From Xanthomonas sp. GPE 39 (GTDB lineage Bacteria > Pseudomonadota > Gammaproteobacteria > Xanthomonadales > Xanthomonadaceae): DNA of 64,000 bases. A model generated the notes under the pieces. It was given only the letters and a program-made list of their open reading frames with translations, had not been told where the DNA came from and did no database searches. Location: the NCBI RefSeq assembly GCF_000963005.1, contig NZ_JZHZ01000007.1:1675727-1739726 (forward strand). Direction: 5' to 3'. Shown here piece by piece: positions 27,948 through 37,214 of this stretch. The stretch's first letter is position 1. Each line of letters opens with the position of its first letter. A program made the position numbers and the translations under genes.

Positions 27948-28109
27948 TTATCCACAGACTTGCGGCGATTCCATCCACAGCCGCTGTGGAGAACCACGCC
28001 AATGTCTGCCGATTTTTTCACCACTCACCGTATACGACTAGCAATTTCAGTCACTTGTCGACGTTGCCCACAAGCTTGTCCGGCATCGATCCACAGCCGT
28101 TGTGGACAA
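27948..28109. promoter_or_regulatory. cluster of five DnaA-box-like 9-mers
   Basis: TTATCCACA at 27948-27956 is a perfect DnaA box. Near matches follow: CCATCCACA (27971-27979), TTCTCCACA on the minus strand (27985-27993), CGATCCACA (28087-28095) and TTGTCCACA on the minus strand (28101-28109). The last four form two inverted pairs, CCACAGC-C-GCTGTGG and CCACA-GCCGT-TGTGG, within a repeated unit of about 23 bases. They fill a 300-base gap with no gene. No origin gene is nearby. Confidence 0.55.
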
Positions 28110-28137
28110 CCAGCGCGCGCCGACACCGATGTGCAGC

Positions 28138-28626
28138 TCACACCCGCGAATAGCGCCAGGACAGCATGCGTCCATCGCGGTAAGGCATGACACCATGGAA
28201 AGGACGCGGATCGTCGTCGAACACCAACGGCAAGAAATGGCGGTCGCCTTCCCACAACGGCAGCGTCGCCATCTGCGCCACCGGCACCCAGGCCAGACTG
28301 CCCTCGGCATTTTCGGAATAGGGTTCGCCGCTGTAGGCATCGATCAAGAACACGAAGCCCAGCCAGTCCTCGCCCTGCTTGCCGAAGCCCGGCCAACTGA
28401 TAGTGCCGCGCAACTGCAAGGTTTCGCACTCGATGCCGGCTTCCTCACGGATTTCGCGGCGCATTCCGGCCAAGACATCCTCGTCCGCCTCGACCTTGCC
28501 GCCGAGGCCGTTGTACTTGCCCAAGTGCTGGTCACCGGGCCGCGCATTGCGATGCACCAGCAACACCTGGGAGCGGTCGGGAGAAAGCACGTAGCCGAGG
28601 GTGGCGACAATCGGGGTATAAGGCAT
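28138..28626 (-). CDS. Nudix hydrolase (MutT-like)
   Basis: This 162-residue cytosolic protein carries a full Nudix box, starting GGKVEADEDVLAGMRREI and ending REEAGIE (about 43-66), which binds magnesium and cleaves a nucleoside diphosphate linked to another group. The flanking sequence (QHLGKYNGLGGKVE, WPGFGKQGEDWLGFVF) resembles 8-oxo-dGTP diphosphatase-type MutT relatives, but substrate cannot be read from sequence. ATG at 28626. The DUF1249 gene lies 46 bases upstream on the same strand; in E. coli a Nudix gene (nudF) also sits beside a DUF1249 gene (yqiB). Confidence 0.85.
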   Translation of the reverse strand: MPYTPIVATLGYVLSPDRSQVLLVHRNARPGDQHLGKYNGLGGKVEADEDVLAGMRREIREEAGIECETLQLRGTISWPGFGKQGEDWLGFVFLIDAYSGEPYSENAEGSLAWVPVAQMATLPLWEGDRHFLPLVFDDDPRPFHGVMPYRDGRMLSWRYSRV

Positions 28627-28672
28627 GCGCTGGCGGAGCGATGGGCTGTGGCACAGTATGCCGTATCGGCGT

Positions 28673-29179
28673 TTAGACTGCGGGAGCGGCCGTATCGTGT
28701 CGCAGGCGTGGCAGCGGCGGCGCCGGCTTCAATGTGGCCACGCCATGGCCGCGCTCGGCCAGGTAGTCCAGCCACTTGCTGAGAAACGTATTCATGCGCA
28801 TGCGGTGGCTTATAAGCTCCGCTGGCGGCGGATACAAGCCCATGACGTCCTGCCAGCGGCGACCGACATAGCAATGGGTGGTTTCGGCCTGGCGTGCGTC
28901 GCGATACAGGCGCACATAGGCCGACGGATCCGGTTCGCCAGTCACCGGATCGCACAGGTCGTAGGTGATGCGCAGTTCGACGGTGTAGCGATGGTGTTCG
29001 ATCACGTCCAGACGCAGGTCCAGACCGTCGCCGATGCTGGAGAGATAACTGCCCACGACCAGATCGGCCGGCGCGAACAGGCGATTGAGATGCTGATAAT
29101 TCTCGGCATACAACCCCATCAGCCAGGCAAATCGGCTCAGCCGGGGGATACGTTCGCTACGGGTCAGGGCGTGCGGCAT
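28673..29179 (-). CDS. DUF1249 family protein (YqiB-like)
   Basis: This 168-residue protein has the DUF1249 pattern: FAWLMGLYAENYQHLNRLF near the N-terminus, then YTVELRITYDLCDPVTG and PSAYVRLYRDARQAE. The function of the family is unknown. It has no signal peptide or membrane segment. The frame continues upstream to 29257, but the ATG at 29179 begins the family region. The pairing with a Nudix hydrolase gene is found in other gammaproteobacteria and hints at a linked role. Confidence 0.8.
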   Translation of the reverse strand: MPHALTRSERIPRLSRFAWLMGLYAENYQHLNRLFAPADLVVGSYLSSIGDGLDLRLDVIEHHRYTVELRITYDLCDPVTGEPDPSAYVRLYRDARQAETTHCYVGRRWQDVMGLYPPPAELISHRMRMNTFLSKWLDYLAERGHGVATLKPAPPLPRLRHDTAAPAV

Positions 29180-29326
29180 GGTCCCGATCGTACACGCTGG
29201 AGGGTGTAAGCGGCAGCATTGACGGATCGGACCAGCCGGCCTACCGTGGAAACCCACTTCGCGAACGCGAGTGCGCCGGTTCAGCCAGATTCTGCGCCGC
29301 TCAGGCCCGTATCGCTGAACCTGCCC

Positions 29327-30148
29327 TCAGAACATCTCCCGCTGCAGCCCCAAGGTGGTCAGTACCTTGCTGGAAATCTCCTCGATCGAGGTATGCGTCG
29401 TACTCAAGGTTGGGATCCGCTCCATGCGGAACATGCTCTCGGCTGCGGCGACTTCGCGCCGGCACGTCTCCAGGTTGGCATAGCGCGAATTCGGCCGCCG
29501 TTCCTGGCGGATCTGCTGTAAGCGCTCTGGGTCGATGGTCAGCCCGAACAGTTTGTTGCGATAGGCGCGCAGACGCGGCGGTAGACGGTCGTGATCCAGA
29601 TCTTCATCGGTCAACGGATAATTGGCCGCACGCACGCCATAGTGCAGCGCCAGATAGATGCACGTCGGTGTCTTGCCAGCGCGCGAGACGGCCACCAGGA
29701 TGAGATCGGCTTCGTCGTAAGTCAGCGCGATGCCGTCGTCATGGGTCAAGGCGAAATTCATCGCATTGATGCGGCGATGATAAGTCTCGAAATCCACCAT
29801 GCCGTGCGCCTGCCCCACCCTTGCGTGCCGCGGCGCGTTCAATTCGCGCTCCAGTGGCTCGATAAACGGTGCGAACACGTCCAGCATCAGCGCTCCGCTT
29901 TCGGCCAGCAGCATGCTCAAGCGCGGGTCGACGCAGGAATTCACCACGATCGGCCGCACCTGATAGCGCTCGCCCGTGGCATGGATCCGCTGCGCCGCCT
30001 CGCGGGCTTTTTCCGCATCGTCGACGAATGCAATGCGGTCAGTGACGAAATTGAAACCGGTGAACTGGGTCAGCAAGCTATGCCCAATGGTTTCAGCGGT
30101 GATACCGGTTCCATCGGAGACGTAGAATACCGGCCGGATCGTCGACAT
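29327..30148 (-). CDS. ppsR: PEP synthase regulatory kinase/pyrophosphorylase
   Basis: This 273-residue protein belongs to the DUF299 family. The start [20 protein letters not shown] and the P-loop-like [18 protein letters not shown] at about 150-167 are diagnostic. The enzyme uses ADP to phosphorylate PEP synthase, inactivating it, and uses phosphate to remove the group. It lies head-to-head with ppsA, the target, across about 145 bases, a common arrangement in gammaproteobacteria. ATGs at 30157 and 30148 are both possible starts; the latter begins the conserved part. It acts in the cytosol, switching carbon flow between glycolysis and gluconeogenesis. Confidence 0.93.
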   Translation of the reverse strand: MSTIRPVFYVSDGTGITAETIGHSLLTQFTGFNFVTDRIAFVDDAEKAREAAQRIHATGERYQVRPIVVNSCVDPRLSMLLAESGALMLDVFAPFIEPLERELNAPRHARVGQAHGMVDFETYHRRINAMNFALTHDDGIALTYDEADLILVAVSRAGKTPTCIYLALHYGVRAANYPLTDEDLDHDRLPPRLRAYRNKLFGLTIDPERLQQIRQERRPNSRYANLETCRREVAAAESMFRMERIPTLSTTHTSIEEISSKVLTTLGLQREMF

Positions 30149-30282
30149 GGTCTGCATGTTCCTGGCTGTCACGCAAAGGACACGCTCCATTGCGCTTGTG
30201 CGGATGTGCGGATGCGCTGCATGATACGGCGTATTTTCTCACGGATGCGGCTGTTCAGCCCGCCTCGGGTGATGGCCAAGAC

Positions 30283-30297
30283 GGAGCCTCGCACTTG
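30283..30297 (+). promoter_or_regulatory. ribosome binding site supporting a TTG start for ppsA
   Basis: GGAG at 30283-30286 lies 8 bases before TTG at 30295. No in-frame ATG gives the family N-terminus, so the TTG is the likely initiation codon. Confidence 0.7.
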
Positions 30298-32670
30298 AAC
30301 GAGAACATTCTTTGGCTGCATGAGTTGCGCCTGACCGATCTGGCCCGCGTCGGCGGTAAGAACGCCTCTCTCGGCGAAATGATCGGCAATCTGGCCGGAT
30401 TGGGCGTGTCGGTACCGGGCGGTTTCGCCACCACATCAGACGCATTCAAGGCGTTCGTCGCACACAACGCGCTTGATCGACGTATCTTCGACAAGCTCGC
30501 CACCTTGGATGTAGAAGACCTCACTGCGCTGACCGCCGCCGGCAAGGAAATCCGCGACTGGGTCATTGACGCGCCGCTGCAACCCGCATTGGATCAGGCC
30601 ATTCGTCACGCCTATCTCAAGCTATGCAACGACAACGGTGGTGGCGAGGTCGCAGTGGCCGTGCGCTCCTCGGCCACCGCCGAAGATTTGCCCGATGCCA
30701 GCTTCGCCGGTCAGCAGGAAACCTTCCTCAACGTGAGCGGCGCCGACGCTGTCGTGCAAAAGGTCAAGGAGGTGTTCGCCAGCTTGTACAACGACCGTGC
30801 CATCGCCTACCGCGTACACCATGGTTTCAAGCACGAGGACGTGTTCCTGTCCGCTGGCGTGCAACTGATGGTGCGCTCGGGCGTCGGCGCATCCGGCGTG
30901 CTGTTCACGCTCGACACCGAATCGGGCTTCTGCGAAGTGGTGTTCGTGACCGCGAGCTTCGGCCTCGGCGAAATGGTCGTGCAAGGCGCGGTCAACCCCG
31001 ACGAGTTCTACGTCTACAAGCCCACACTGAAGGCCGGCAAGCCGGCGATCCTGCGTCGCTCACTCGGCAGCAAGGCGATCCGCATGGTGTATTCCGAGGT
31101 GCCCGGCGAACGCGTACGCATCGAAGACACTCCGGCGGCACTGCGCAACACCTTCTCGATCAGCGACGAGGACGTGCAGGAGCTGGCCAGACAGGCGCTG
31201 GTGATCGAGCAACACTACCAACGTCCGATGGACATCGAGTGGGCCAAAGACGGTGTCAGCGGCAAGTTGTTCATCGTGCAGGCGCGCCCAGAGACGGTGA
31301 AATCGCGCGGACATGCCACCCGGATCGAACGCTTCGTGTTGCAACAGCGCGGCGATGTGATTGCCGAAGGCCGCGCCATCGGCCAGAAAATCGGCGCTGG
31401 TGTCGCGCGTGTGGTGCGCAGCCTGGACGACATGCATCGAGTGCAGCCCGGCGACGTGCTGGTCGCCGACATGACCGACCCTGACTGGGAGCCGGTGATG
31501 AAACGCGCCTCGGCCATCGTCACCAACCGCGGCGGGCGTACCTGCCACGCGGCGATCATCGCGCGCGAACTGGGGGTGCCGGCGGTAGTCGGCACCGGCA
31601 ACGCGATGAGTTTGATCGCCGACGGCAGCGACATCACCGTCAGTTGCGCCGAGGGCGACACCGGTTACATCTACAGCGGACGCCTGCCGTTCGAGCGCAT
31701 CAGCACCGATCTGGACAACATGCCACCGGCCCCCTTGAAGATCATGATGAACGTGGCCAACCCGGAGCGCGCGTTCGATTTCGGCCAACTCCCCAATGCC
31801 GGCATCGGCCTGGCGCGACTGGAGATGATCATTGCCGCGCACATCGGCATCCACCCCAACGCACTGCTGAACTACGCCAAGCAAGACGCGGCGACCAGGC
31901 AAAAGATCGATGCAAAGATCGCCGGCTACGCCGATCCGGTCAGCTTTTACGTCAACCGCCTGGCCGAGGGCATCGCCACCTTGACCGCATCGGTCGCACC
32001 GCACCCGGTGATCGTGCGCCTGTCGGACTTCAAATCCAACGAGTACGCCAACCTGATCGGTGGCAATCACTACGAACCGCATGAAGAAAACCCGATGATC
32101 GGCTTCCGTGGTGCCAGCCGCTACGTCGATCCGAGTTTCGCCGCCGCGTTCGCACTGGAATGCGAAGCGGTGCTCAAGGTTCGCAACACCATGGGTCTGG
32201 ACAATCTGTGGGTGATGATTCCGTTCGTGCGCACCCTGGAAGAAGGCCGCAAAGTCATCGAGGCACTGGCTGGTAACGGACTGCGCCGGGGCGAGAACGG
32301 CCTGAAGATCATCATGATGTGCGAGGTGCCATCGAACGCCTTGCTGGCCGAGGAATTTCTCGACATCTTCGACGGCTTCTCAATCGGCTCCAACGATTTG
32401 ACCCAGCTCACCCTGGGGCTGGACCGCGATTCCTCGATCGTGGCGCACCTGTTCGACGAGCGCAATCCAGCGGTCAAGAAACTGCTGTCGATGGCGATCC
32501 AGGCCGCACGGGCCAAGGGCAAGTACGTGGGCATTTGCGGCCAGGGGCCGTCGGACCATCCCGATCTGGCCGAGTGGCTGATGCAGGAAGGCATCGAGTC
32601 GGTATCGCTGAATCCGGACACGGTGGTCGATACCTGGCTGCGGCTGGCCAAGCGCAAGCACGAAGGTTAA
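30295..32670 (+). CDS. ppsA: phosphoenolpyruvate synthase
   Basis: This 791-residue enzyme converts pyruvate, ATP and water to PEP, AMP and phosphate, the entry to gluconeogenesis. Domains: ATP-grasp-like PEP/pyruvate-binding region (about 1-340; [30 protein letters not shown]), the swivelling phosphohistidine domain with [18 protein letters not shown] at about 410-427, and the C-terminal TIM barrel (about 475-790; [33 protein letters not shown]). The start is a TTG with GGAG 8 bases upstream; this gives MNENILWL and the same length as E. coli PpsA. A weak start codon may limit expression. Divergent from ppsR, its regulator. The MscS gene follows 4 bases after the stop. Confidence 0.96.
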   Translation: MNENILWLHELRLTDLARVGGKNASLGEMIGNLAGLGVSVPGGFATTSDAFKAFVAHNALDRRIFDKLATLDVEDLTALTAAGKEIRDWVIDAPLQPALDQAIRHAYLKLCNDNGGGEVAVAVRSSATAEDLPDASFAGQQETFLNVSGADAVVQKVKEVFASLYNDRAIAYRVHHGFKHEDVFLSAGVQLMVRSGVGASGVLFTLDTESGFCEVVFVTASFGLGEMVVQGAVNPDEFYVYKPTLKAGKPAILRRSLGSKAIRMVYSEVPGERVRIEDTPAALRNTFSISDEDVQELARQALVIEQHYQRPMDIEWAKDGVSGKLFIVQARPETVKSRGHATRIERFVLQQRGDVIAEGRAIGQKIGAGVARVVRSLDDMHRVQPGDVLVADMTDPDWEPVMKRASAIVTNRGGRTCHAAIIARELGVPAVVGTGNAMSLIADGSDITVSCAEGDTGYIYSGRLPFERISTDLDNMPPAPLKIMMNVANPERAFDFGQLPNAGIGLARLEMIIAAHIGIHPNALLNYAKQDAATRQKIDAKIAGYADPVSFYVNRLAEGIATLTASVAPHPVIVRLSDFKSNEYANLIGGNHYEPHEENPMIGFRGASRYVDPSFAAAFALECEAVLKVRNTMGLDNLWVMIPFVRTLEEGRKVIEALAGNGLRRGENGLKIIMMCEVPSNALLAEEFLDIFDGFSIGSNDLTQLTLGLDRDSSIVAHLFDERNPAVKKLLSMAIQAARAKGKYVGICGQGPSDHPDLAEWLMQEGIESVSLNPDTVVDTWLRLAKRKHEG

Positions 32671-32674
32671 GGCA

Positions 32675-33628
32675 ATGGCAGGCAGATGGATGACGGCATG
32701 GGCAGCGGCCACGGGCACTTCTTCGGTTGCGCCAACAACGCCCACGTTCGATTGGACACAACTGGATTGGGCTCGATATGCGCTCAACTTAGCAGTGGCG
32801 TTGCTCATCCTGATCGCCGGGATGTGGATCGCCAAGCGGCTGAGTCTGTGGTTACAACATGCGCTGCTACGCGCTGGAGTGGAAAGCACGCTCAGTAAAT
32901 TTCTGCGCAACCTCAGCTATGCCTTGATGCTGGTGCTGGTGCTGGTGAGCGCACTACAGAAAATCGGGGTACCGCCGACCTCGTTGTTCACCGTACTCGG
33001 TGCCGCTGGATTGGGCGTCGGCCTGGCGCTGAAGGACTCACTGTCCAACATCGCTTCGGGCGTGATGCTGATCGTCCTGCGGCCGATACGCGACGGCGAT
33101 CATGTCGTGGTGGCCAGCCAGGAAGGCGTGGTGGAAGAGATCCGTATCTTCCAGACCCGCCTGCGCACGTTCGACGAGCGTATGGTCACCCTGCCCAACA
33201 GCACGATCACGACCGCACCGATCGTCAACTACAGCACCCTGCCCAATCGGCGTCTGGAGATCACCGTCGGCGTCGGCTATGGCGACGACCTCAAGAAAGC
33301 GCAAGACCTGCTTGTGCAGATCGCCGAGAACAATCCCACCATCCTGAAAACGCCAGCACCGTTCGTACAGGTCGCCAAGCTCGGCGAAAGCACGGTCGAT
33401 CTGACGCTATTCGCTTATACCAAAAACAGCGACTTCGGCACCGCCAAGAGCACCACCCTGGAACAGATCCGCAACCAACTGCTGGAGAACGGTCTCAGCA
33501 TTCCCTACCCACAGCGTGACCTGCACGTGTATCACCACGCCGCCGATGGGACTCTGATCGCCGAGCTGTTGCGCAAGAGCGTCATCGATCAAGGCGGCAG
33601 CACGGCCGAGCCGCCACAGACACCCTGA
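32675..33628 (+). CDS. small-conductance mechanosensitive channel, MscS family
   Basis: This 317-residue inner-membrane protein has three hydrophobic segments in the first 130 residues. TM3 carries the Gly/Ala-packed pore motif GAAGLGVGLALKDSLSN typical of MscS. The beta domain follows (RDGDHVVVASQEGVVEEI, then RTFDERMVTLPNSTI) and an alpha/beta C-terminal domain (GVGYGDDLKKA, SIPYPQRDLHVY). It releases solutes upon hypo-osmotic shock. Its start is 4 bases after the ppsA stop, so it is in the same transcript, though no functional link is known. Confidence 0.92.
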   Translation: MAGRWMTAWAAATGTSSVAPTTPTFDWTQLDWARYALNLAVALLILIAGMWIAKRLSLWLQHALLRAGVESTLSKFLRNLSYALMLVLVLVSALQKIGVPPTSLFTVLGAAGLGVGLALKDSLSNIASGVMLIVLRPIRDGDHVVVASQEGVVEEIRIFQTRLRTFDERMVTLPNSTITTAPIVNYSTLPNRRLEITVGVGYGDDLKKAQDLLVQIAENNPTILKTPAPFVQVAKLGESTVDLTLFAYTKNSDFGTAKSTTLEQIRNQLLENGLSIPYPQRDLHVYHHAADGTLIAELLRKSVIDQGGSTAEPPQTP

Positions 33629-33666
33629 TCTGGACGCAAAAACGACAACTGCGCCTAGATCGCGCG

Positions 33667-33689
33667 GGCCTGCCGATACGAAGCAGGCC
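33667..33689. terminator. hairpin between mscS-like gene and orn
   Basis: GGCCTGC (33667-33673) pairs with GCAGGCC (33683-33689), with a 9-base loop. It lies between two converging genes. The T-rich tail is poor, so it is a weak terminator candidate. Confidence 0.45.
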
Positions 33690-33723
33690 TTAGCGTGGCT
33701 AACAAAACGTCGCGAAGCGACTC

Positions 33724-34296
33724 TTAGGCGATGTCCTGCCCGCCCAACGTGCCCATGAACGGCCGGTAGTAACGCAGTTCGGCGATGGAGTCGTGCACGT
33801 CGCTGAGCGCGGTATGCGAGGAGGTCTTGACGAGCCCGGCGGACACCGTCGGCGCCCAGCGCCGCGCCAGCTCCTTCAGTGTGGACACGTCCAGATTGCG
33901 ATAGTGGAAGAAACGCTCCAGTCGTGGCATCTGCCGGTGCAGGAAGCGCCGATCCTGGCAAATCGAGTTACCGCACATCGGCGAGACGCCAGGCTTGCAC
34001 CACTGTGTCAGGAACGCCATCGTCTGCGCCTCGGCCTGTGCCAGACCAACCTGGCTATCGAGCACGCGCTGCCACAGCCCGGACTGACGGTGCTGATTGC
34101 GGTTCCACTCGTCCATCGCTTCCAGCGTCTGCAATGGATGCGCGATGGCGAACTCCGGCCCCTCCGCCAACACGTTGAGTTGCGCATCGGTGACCACCGT
34201 GGCGATTTCGATGATCGAATCGCCTTCGGTATCCAAACCGGTCATTTCCAGATCGATCCAGATCAGTCGATCGTTCGCCGCGTGGGTTTGCGCCAT
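33724..34296 (-). CDS. orn: oligoribonuclease
   Basis: This 190-residue 3'-5' exonuclease degrades the shortest RNA fragments, including pGpG from c-di-GMP breakdown. DEDDh motifs are present: [11 protein letters not shown] (about 12-22), [13 protein letters not shown] (about 108-120), and [11 protein letters not shown] near 162-172. The protein is cytosolic and works as a dimer. ATG at 34296; it converges with the MscS gene. The tadA gene upstream on the same strand is about 100 bases away. A c-di-GMP phosphodiesterase-type gene is elsewhere in the window, so Orn would finish the breakdown of its product. Confidence 0.96.
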   Translation of the reverse strand: MAQTHAANDRLIWIDLEMTGLDTEGDSIIEIATVVTDAQLNVLAEGPEFAIAHPLQTLEAMDEWNRNQHRQSGLWQRVLDSQVGLAQAEAQTMAFLTQWCKPGVSPMCGNSICQDRRFLHRQMPRLERFFHYRNLDVSTLKELARRWAPTVSAGLVKTSSHTALSDVHDSIAELRYYRPFMGTLGGQDIA

Positions 34297-34397
34297 ATCA
34301 CCATCCTATCGTTCGCAACGGCACTGCCGCGCGAGAGTGTACGTATCGTGCTTTCATGATACCGCGTGGCCTGCGACACCGGCAGGGGCGCGCAGGC

Positions 34398-34889
34398 TCA
34401 GCCGCCGACCAGCGGCTTGCCGCGTTTAGCGCGGAAGTAGTTGGTCAGCCGCGTGCTGGCCACCGCCGCCAGCACGCCACTGCGGACCTGTACACGGTGG
34501 TTGTGGCGTGGATCGCCCAGCAGATCGAACACGCTGCCGCAGGCGCCAGTCTTCGGGTCGGCGGCGGCGTAAACCAGTTCCGCCACACGTGCGTGCACGA
34601 GCGCCATCGCACACATGGCACACGGCTCCAGGGTCACGTAGAGCGTGCTGCCAGGCAAACGATGGTTGCCCAGCCGGCGGCCCGCCTGTCGCAACGCCAC
34701 GATCTCCGCATGCGCGCTGGGATCGTGCTCGGCAATGTTGAGATTCCACCCCTCGCCCAGCACCGTATCCTCGGCCGACACCAACACCGCACCAACCGGG
34801 ATCTCACCGAATTCGCGCTCGGCGCGCTCGGCCAGCGCCAGTGCATGGCGCATCCAGCGTTCGTCGCGCGCCTGCTCGCCGTCGCTCAT
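34398..34889 (-). CDS. tadA: tRNA adenosine(34) deaminase
   Basis: This 163-residue zinc deaminase converts the wobble adenosine of tRNA-Arg(ACG) to inosine. The zinc site is His60-Ala-Glu62 ([12 protein letters not shown]) with Cys90 and Cys93 (LEPCAMC). Glu62 is the proton shuttle. The frame is open for another 74 codons upstream, but the family start is the ATG at 34889. That ATG overlaps the mntR stop (ATGA), so tadA is translated after mntR on one mRNA. Confidence 0.95.
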   Translation of the reverse strand: MSDGEQARDERWMRHALALAERAEREFGEIPVGAVLVSAEDTVLGEGWNLNIAEHDPSAHAEIVALRQAGRRLGNHRLPGSTLYVTLEPCAMCAMALVHARVAELVYAAADPKTGACGSVFDLLGDPRHNHRVQVRSGVLAAVASTRLTNYFRAKRGKPLVGG

Positions 34890-35350
34890 CGCAACGCGCC
34901 GTGGCTGCGCACGAACTCGGCGAATACCGCCAGCGTCGCCTCGCTGACGTGATGTTCGATGCCTTCTGCATCGCGGCGCGCCGTATCCGCATCGATGCCC
35001 AGCGCGAGCAGAAACTGTTCCACCGTTTGATGCCGCTGCCGGCTGGCTGCGGCCAGTGCCTCGCCCTCGGCGGTCAGGAACACCCCCCGGTAGGGCCGTT
35101 GCACCACCCAACCACCTTTGACCAGGCGCTTGAGCATCTTGGCCACCGTCGGCTGGGCCACGCCCAGGCGCGCGGCGATATCCACCTGCCGCGCTTCGCC
35201 GCCATCGGCGAGCAGATCGGAAATCAGTTCCACATAGTCTTCGATCAGCTCCAGGCGGTGCGCCTGCCGCACCTGACGGAAGCTTTCGACCTGCACTTCG
35301 GCATCGAGCAGTGCCGCCACCGGCACCATCGACTTCCCGCTTTTCTGCAT
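34886..35350 (-). CDS. mntR: manganese-responsive transcriptional regulator MntR
   Basis: This 154-residue protein is of the DtxR/MntR family. A winged helix-turn-helix lies at about 50-95 ([20 protein letters not shown]) and a dimerisation/metal domain follows ([21 protein letters not shown]). When loaded with Mn2+ it represses manganese uptake. It is transcribed divergently from mntH, its expected target, and the intervening DNA has two perfect palindromes, one overlapping the mntH -10 box. It shares an mRNA with tadA through a 4-base overlap. Confidence 0.93.
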   Translation of the reverse strand: MQKSGKSMVPVAALLDAEVQVESFRQVRQAHRLELIEDYVELISDLLADGGEARQVDIAARLGVAQPTVAKMLKRLVKGGWVVQRPYRGVFLTAEGEALAAASRQRHQTVEQFLLALGIDADTARRDAEGIEHHVSEATLAVFAEFVRSHGALR

Positions 35351-35437
35351 CGCAACGCCCTTGTCCGGTGCCGGCGCATGCCGGCCACCTGTCTATTCTG
35401 GCCGAAATCGCGGCTATCGCAGCGATTTAATTTACCA

Positions 35438-35465
35438 ATGCTAAAGCATATAGCATCTGCTATAT
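35438..35465. promoter_or_regulatory. candidate MntR operators between mntR and mntH
   Basis: ATATAGCA-TC-TGCTATAT (35448-35465) is a perfect 8-bp inverted repeat, and ATGCT-AA-AGCAT (35438-35449) is a second, overlapping its left end. The first resembles the ATAGC/GCTAT arms of the E. coli MntR box. It overlaps the mntH -10 hexamer, where bound regulator would block transcription. Confidence 0.75.
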
Positions 35466-35468
35466 AAT
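35463..35468 (+). promoter_or_regulatory. -10 box of the mntH promoter
   Basis: TATAAT at 35463-35468 is a consensus -10 element 30 bases before the mntH ATG. No good -35 hexamer is present at 16-18 bases upstream. Confidence 0.65.
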
Positions 35469-35498
35469 GACGCATACTTCGTCGCTGCGCCCGTTGCC

Positions 35499-36851
35499 AT
35501 GGCCGACCCCCTCTCCCTGCCCACCTCCGCCAGCCCATTGCCCACGACAAGCGGCGATGCGCGTCCCACGCTGGGCCACCTGCATGCCAGCGTCGCCGTA
35601 CCTGGGAACGGACGCGGATGGCGGCGTTTCCTGGCCTTCCTGGGACCGGGCTACATGGTCTCCGTCGGCTACATGGACCCCGGCAACTGGGCGACCGACA
35701 TCGCGGGCGGCTCGCACTTCGGTTACCTGCTGCTCTCGGTGATCCTGCTCTCCAACCTGATGGCGATCGTGCTGCAAGGATTGGCCGCGCGGCTTGGCAT
35801 CGCCACCGGCCACGACCTGGCACAGGCTTGTCGCGCGCACTACTCCAAGCCGGTGAACATCCTGCTGTGGCTGGCTTGCGAGGCGGCCATCGTCGCCTGC
35901 GACCTGGCTGAAGTGATCGGCACCGCGATCGCGCTGAAGCTGCTGTTCGGCATCCCGCTCACTCTTGGCGCGATCATCACCGCCATCGACGCACTGCTGG
36001 TGCTGCATTTGATGCGTCGTGGCTTCCGCGCCCTGGAGGCATTCGTGATCGCCTTGCTGGGGGTGATCTTCGTTTGCTTTCTGGCGCAGATCGCGCTGGC
36101 CGCGCCGCCGTTGCGCGAAGTGCTGGCCGGCTTCGTCCCGCACGCACAAGTCGTCACCGACCCCGCCGCCCTGTATCTGGCCATCGGCATCATCGGCGCG
36201 ACGGTGATGCCACATAACCTGTACCTGCACTCGTCGATCGTGCAGACCCGCGCTTACGAGCGCAGCGATCAGGGCCGCCGTTCCGCGCTGCGCTGGGCGC
36301 TGACCGACAGCACCATCGCGCTGAGCCTGGCCCTGTTCGTCAACGCCGCGATCCTGATCCTGGCCGCCGCCGTGTTCCATGCGCATGGCCGCACCGACGT
36401 CGAACAAATCGAACAAGCCCATCAACTGCTGGCACCGATGCTCGGCGTCGGCCTGGCCTCCACGCTGTTTGCAGTGGCACTGCTGGCGTCGGGCATCAAC
36501 TCCACCGTGACGGCCACGCTGGCCGGACAGATCGTCATGGAAGGCTTCCTACATCTGCGCCTGCCGGCCTGGACACGGCGCCTGCTGACCCGTGGCCTGG
36601 CGATCATCCCGGTGATCGTGGTCACCTGGTTGTATGGCGAACAGGGCACCGCCAAGTTGCTGGTGCTCAGTCAGGTATTACTGTCGATGCAACTGCCGTT
36701 CGCGGTCATTCCGCTGGTGCGCTTCGTCACCGACAAACACAAGATGGGCCCATTGGTGGTACGGCGCTGGCTGGGCTGGTTGTCCTGGGCCATCGCCGGA
36801 CTGATTGTGGTGTTGAACGTGAAGCTGCTGGCGGACATCTGGCTGCATTGA
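35499..36851 (+). CDS. mntH: Nramp-family manganese/proton symporter
   Basis: This 450-residue inner-membrane protein has about eleven hydrophobic segments. The metal-binding motif DPGNWATD in TM1 (about residues 64-71) and MPHNLYLHS in TM6 (about 237-245) are the hallmarks of Nramp transporters. It imports Mn2+ (and less well Fe2+) with protons. The N-terminal 40 residues are a soluble extension. Divergence from mntR and the palindromic operator over its -10 box point to repression by Mn-MntR. An exported superoxide dismutase gene of the Fe/Mn family follows on the same strand after 363 bases. Confidence 0.96.
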   Translation: MADPLSLPTSASPLPTTSGDARPTLGHLHASVAVPGNGRGWRRFLAFLGPGYMVSVGYMDPGNWATDIAGGSHFGYLLLSVILLSNLMAIVLQGLAARLGIATGHDLAQACRAHYSKPVNILLWLACEAAIVACDLAEVIGTAIALKLLFGIPLTLGAIITAIDALLVLHLMRRGFRALEAFVIALLGVIFVCFLAQIALAAPPLREVLAGFVPHAQVVTDPAALYLAIGIIGATVMPHNLYLHSSIVQTRAYERSDQGRRSALRWALTDSTIALSLALFVNAAILILAAAVFHAHGRTDVEQIEQAHQLLAPMLGVGLASTLFAVALLASGINSTVTATLAGQIVMEGFLHLRLPAWTRRLLTRGLAIIPVIVVTWLYGEQGTAKLLVLSQVLLSMQLPFAVIPLVRFVTDKHKMGPLVVRRWLGWLSWAIAGLIVVLNVKLLADIWLH

Positions 36852-37214
36852 GCACTGCGACACCGCAGCCGCAGTGCCGCACACAGGCATCGTCTTCACG
36901 AATCCGCGGACAGATAACACCGCTCTACAGCCGTAATCCGGCATCCACGATGCACGCCTGATCGCCACAACCGCATCGATGCCGGAACCTGCGCCGCGAC
37001 CAGCCCGACCACAACGCATCGCGTCTGATCGGCGTTTTCGCGTGATCGTCATGTTGATGGTCGCCCACCATGCTTTTGCTATTGCTAGTCGGCATGTCAA
37101 ATCGTCTACCGACACAGAACTGGCTCACGCAGAATATCGCAACGATACGCATGACAGCGACAGACCGTGGGCACCACGGCAGTACGCGCCCAGCCAATGG
37201 AGAAGAGACAGACG
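36852..37214. other. gap between mntH and sod without a supported gene
   Basis: This 363-base region has no convincing ORF. Frames present are short and rich in Arg, Pro and His. It must contain the sod promoter unless sod is read through from mntH. No clear -10/-35 pair or terminator was found. Confidence 0.4.

Noticed and set aside
27948-28109. The DnaA-box cluster as the chromosomal origin
   Set aside because: Neither dnaA, dnaN, gyrB, rpmH nor parAB is nearby and there is no clear AT-rich unwinding region, so oriC is not supported.
31060-32082. Long open frame (340 codons) on the minus strand inside ppsA
   Set aside because: It is the antisense shadow of a highly conserved GC-rich gene. 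It has no domain motif, and ppsA is complete on the other strand.
35460-36425. Minus-strand frame (321 codons) inside mntH
   Set aside because: Antisense shadow of a membrane protein; the Gln/Arg/His-rich translation is typical of such artefacts.
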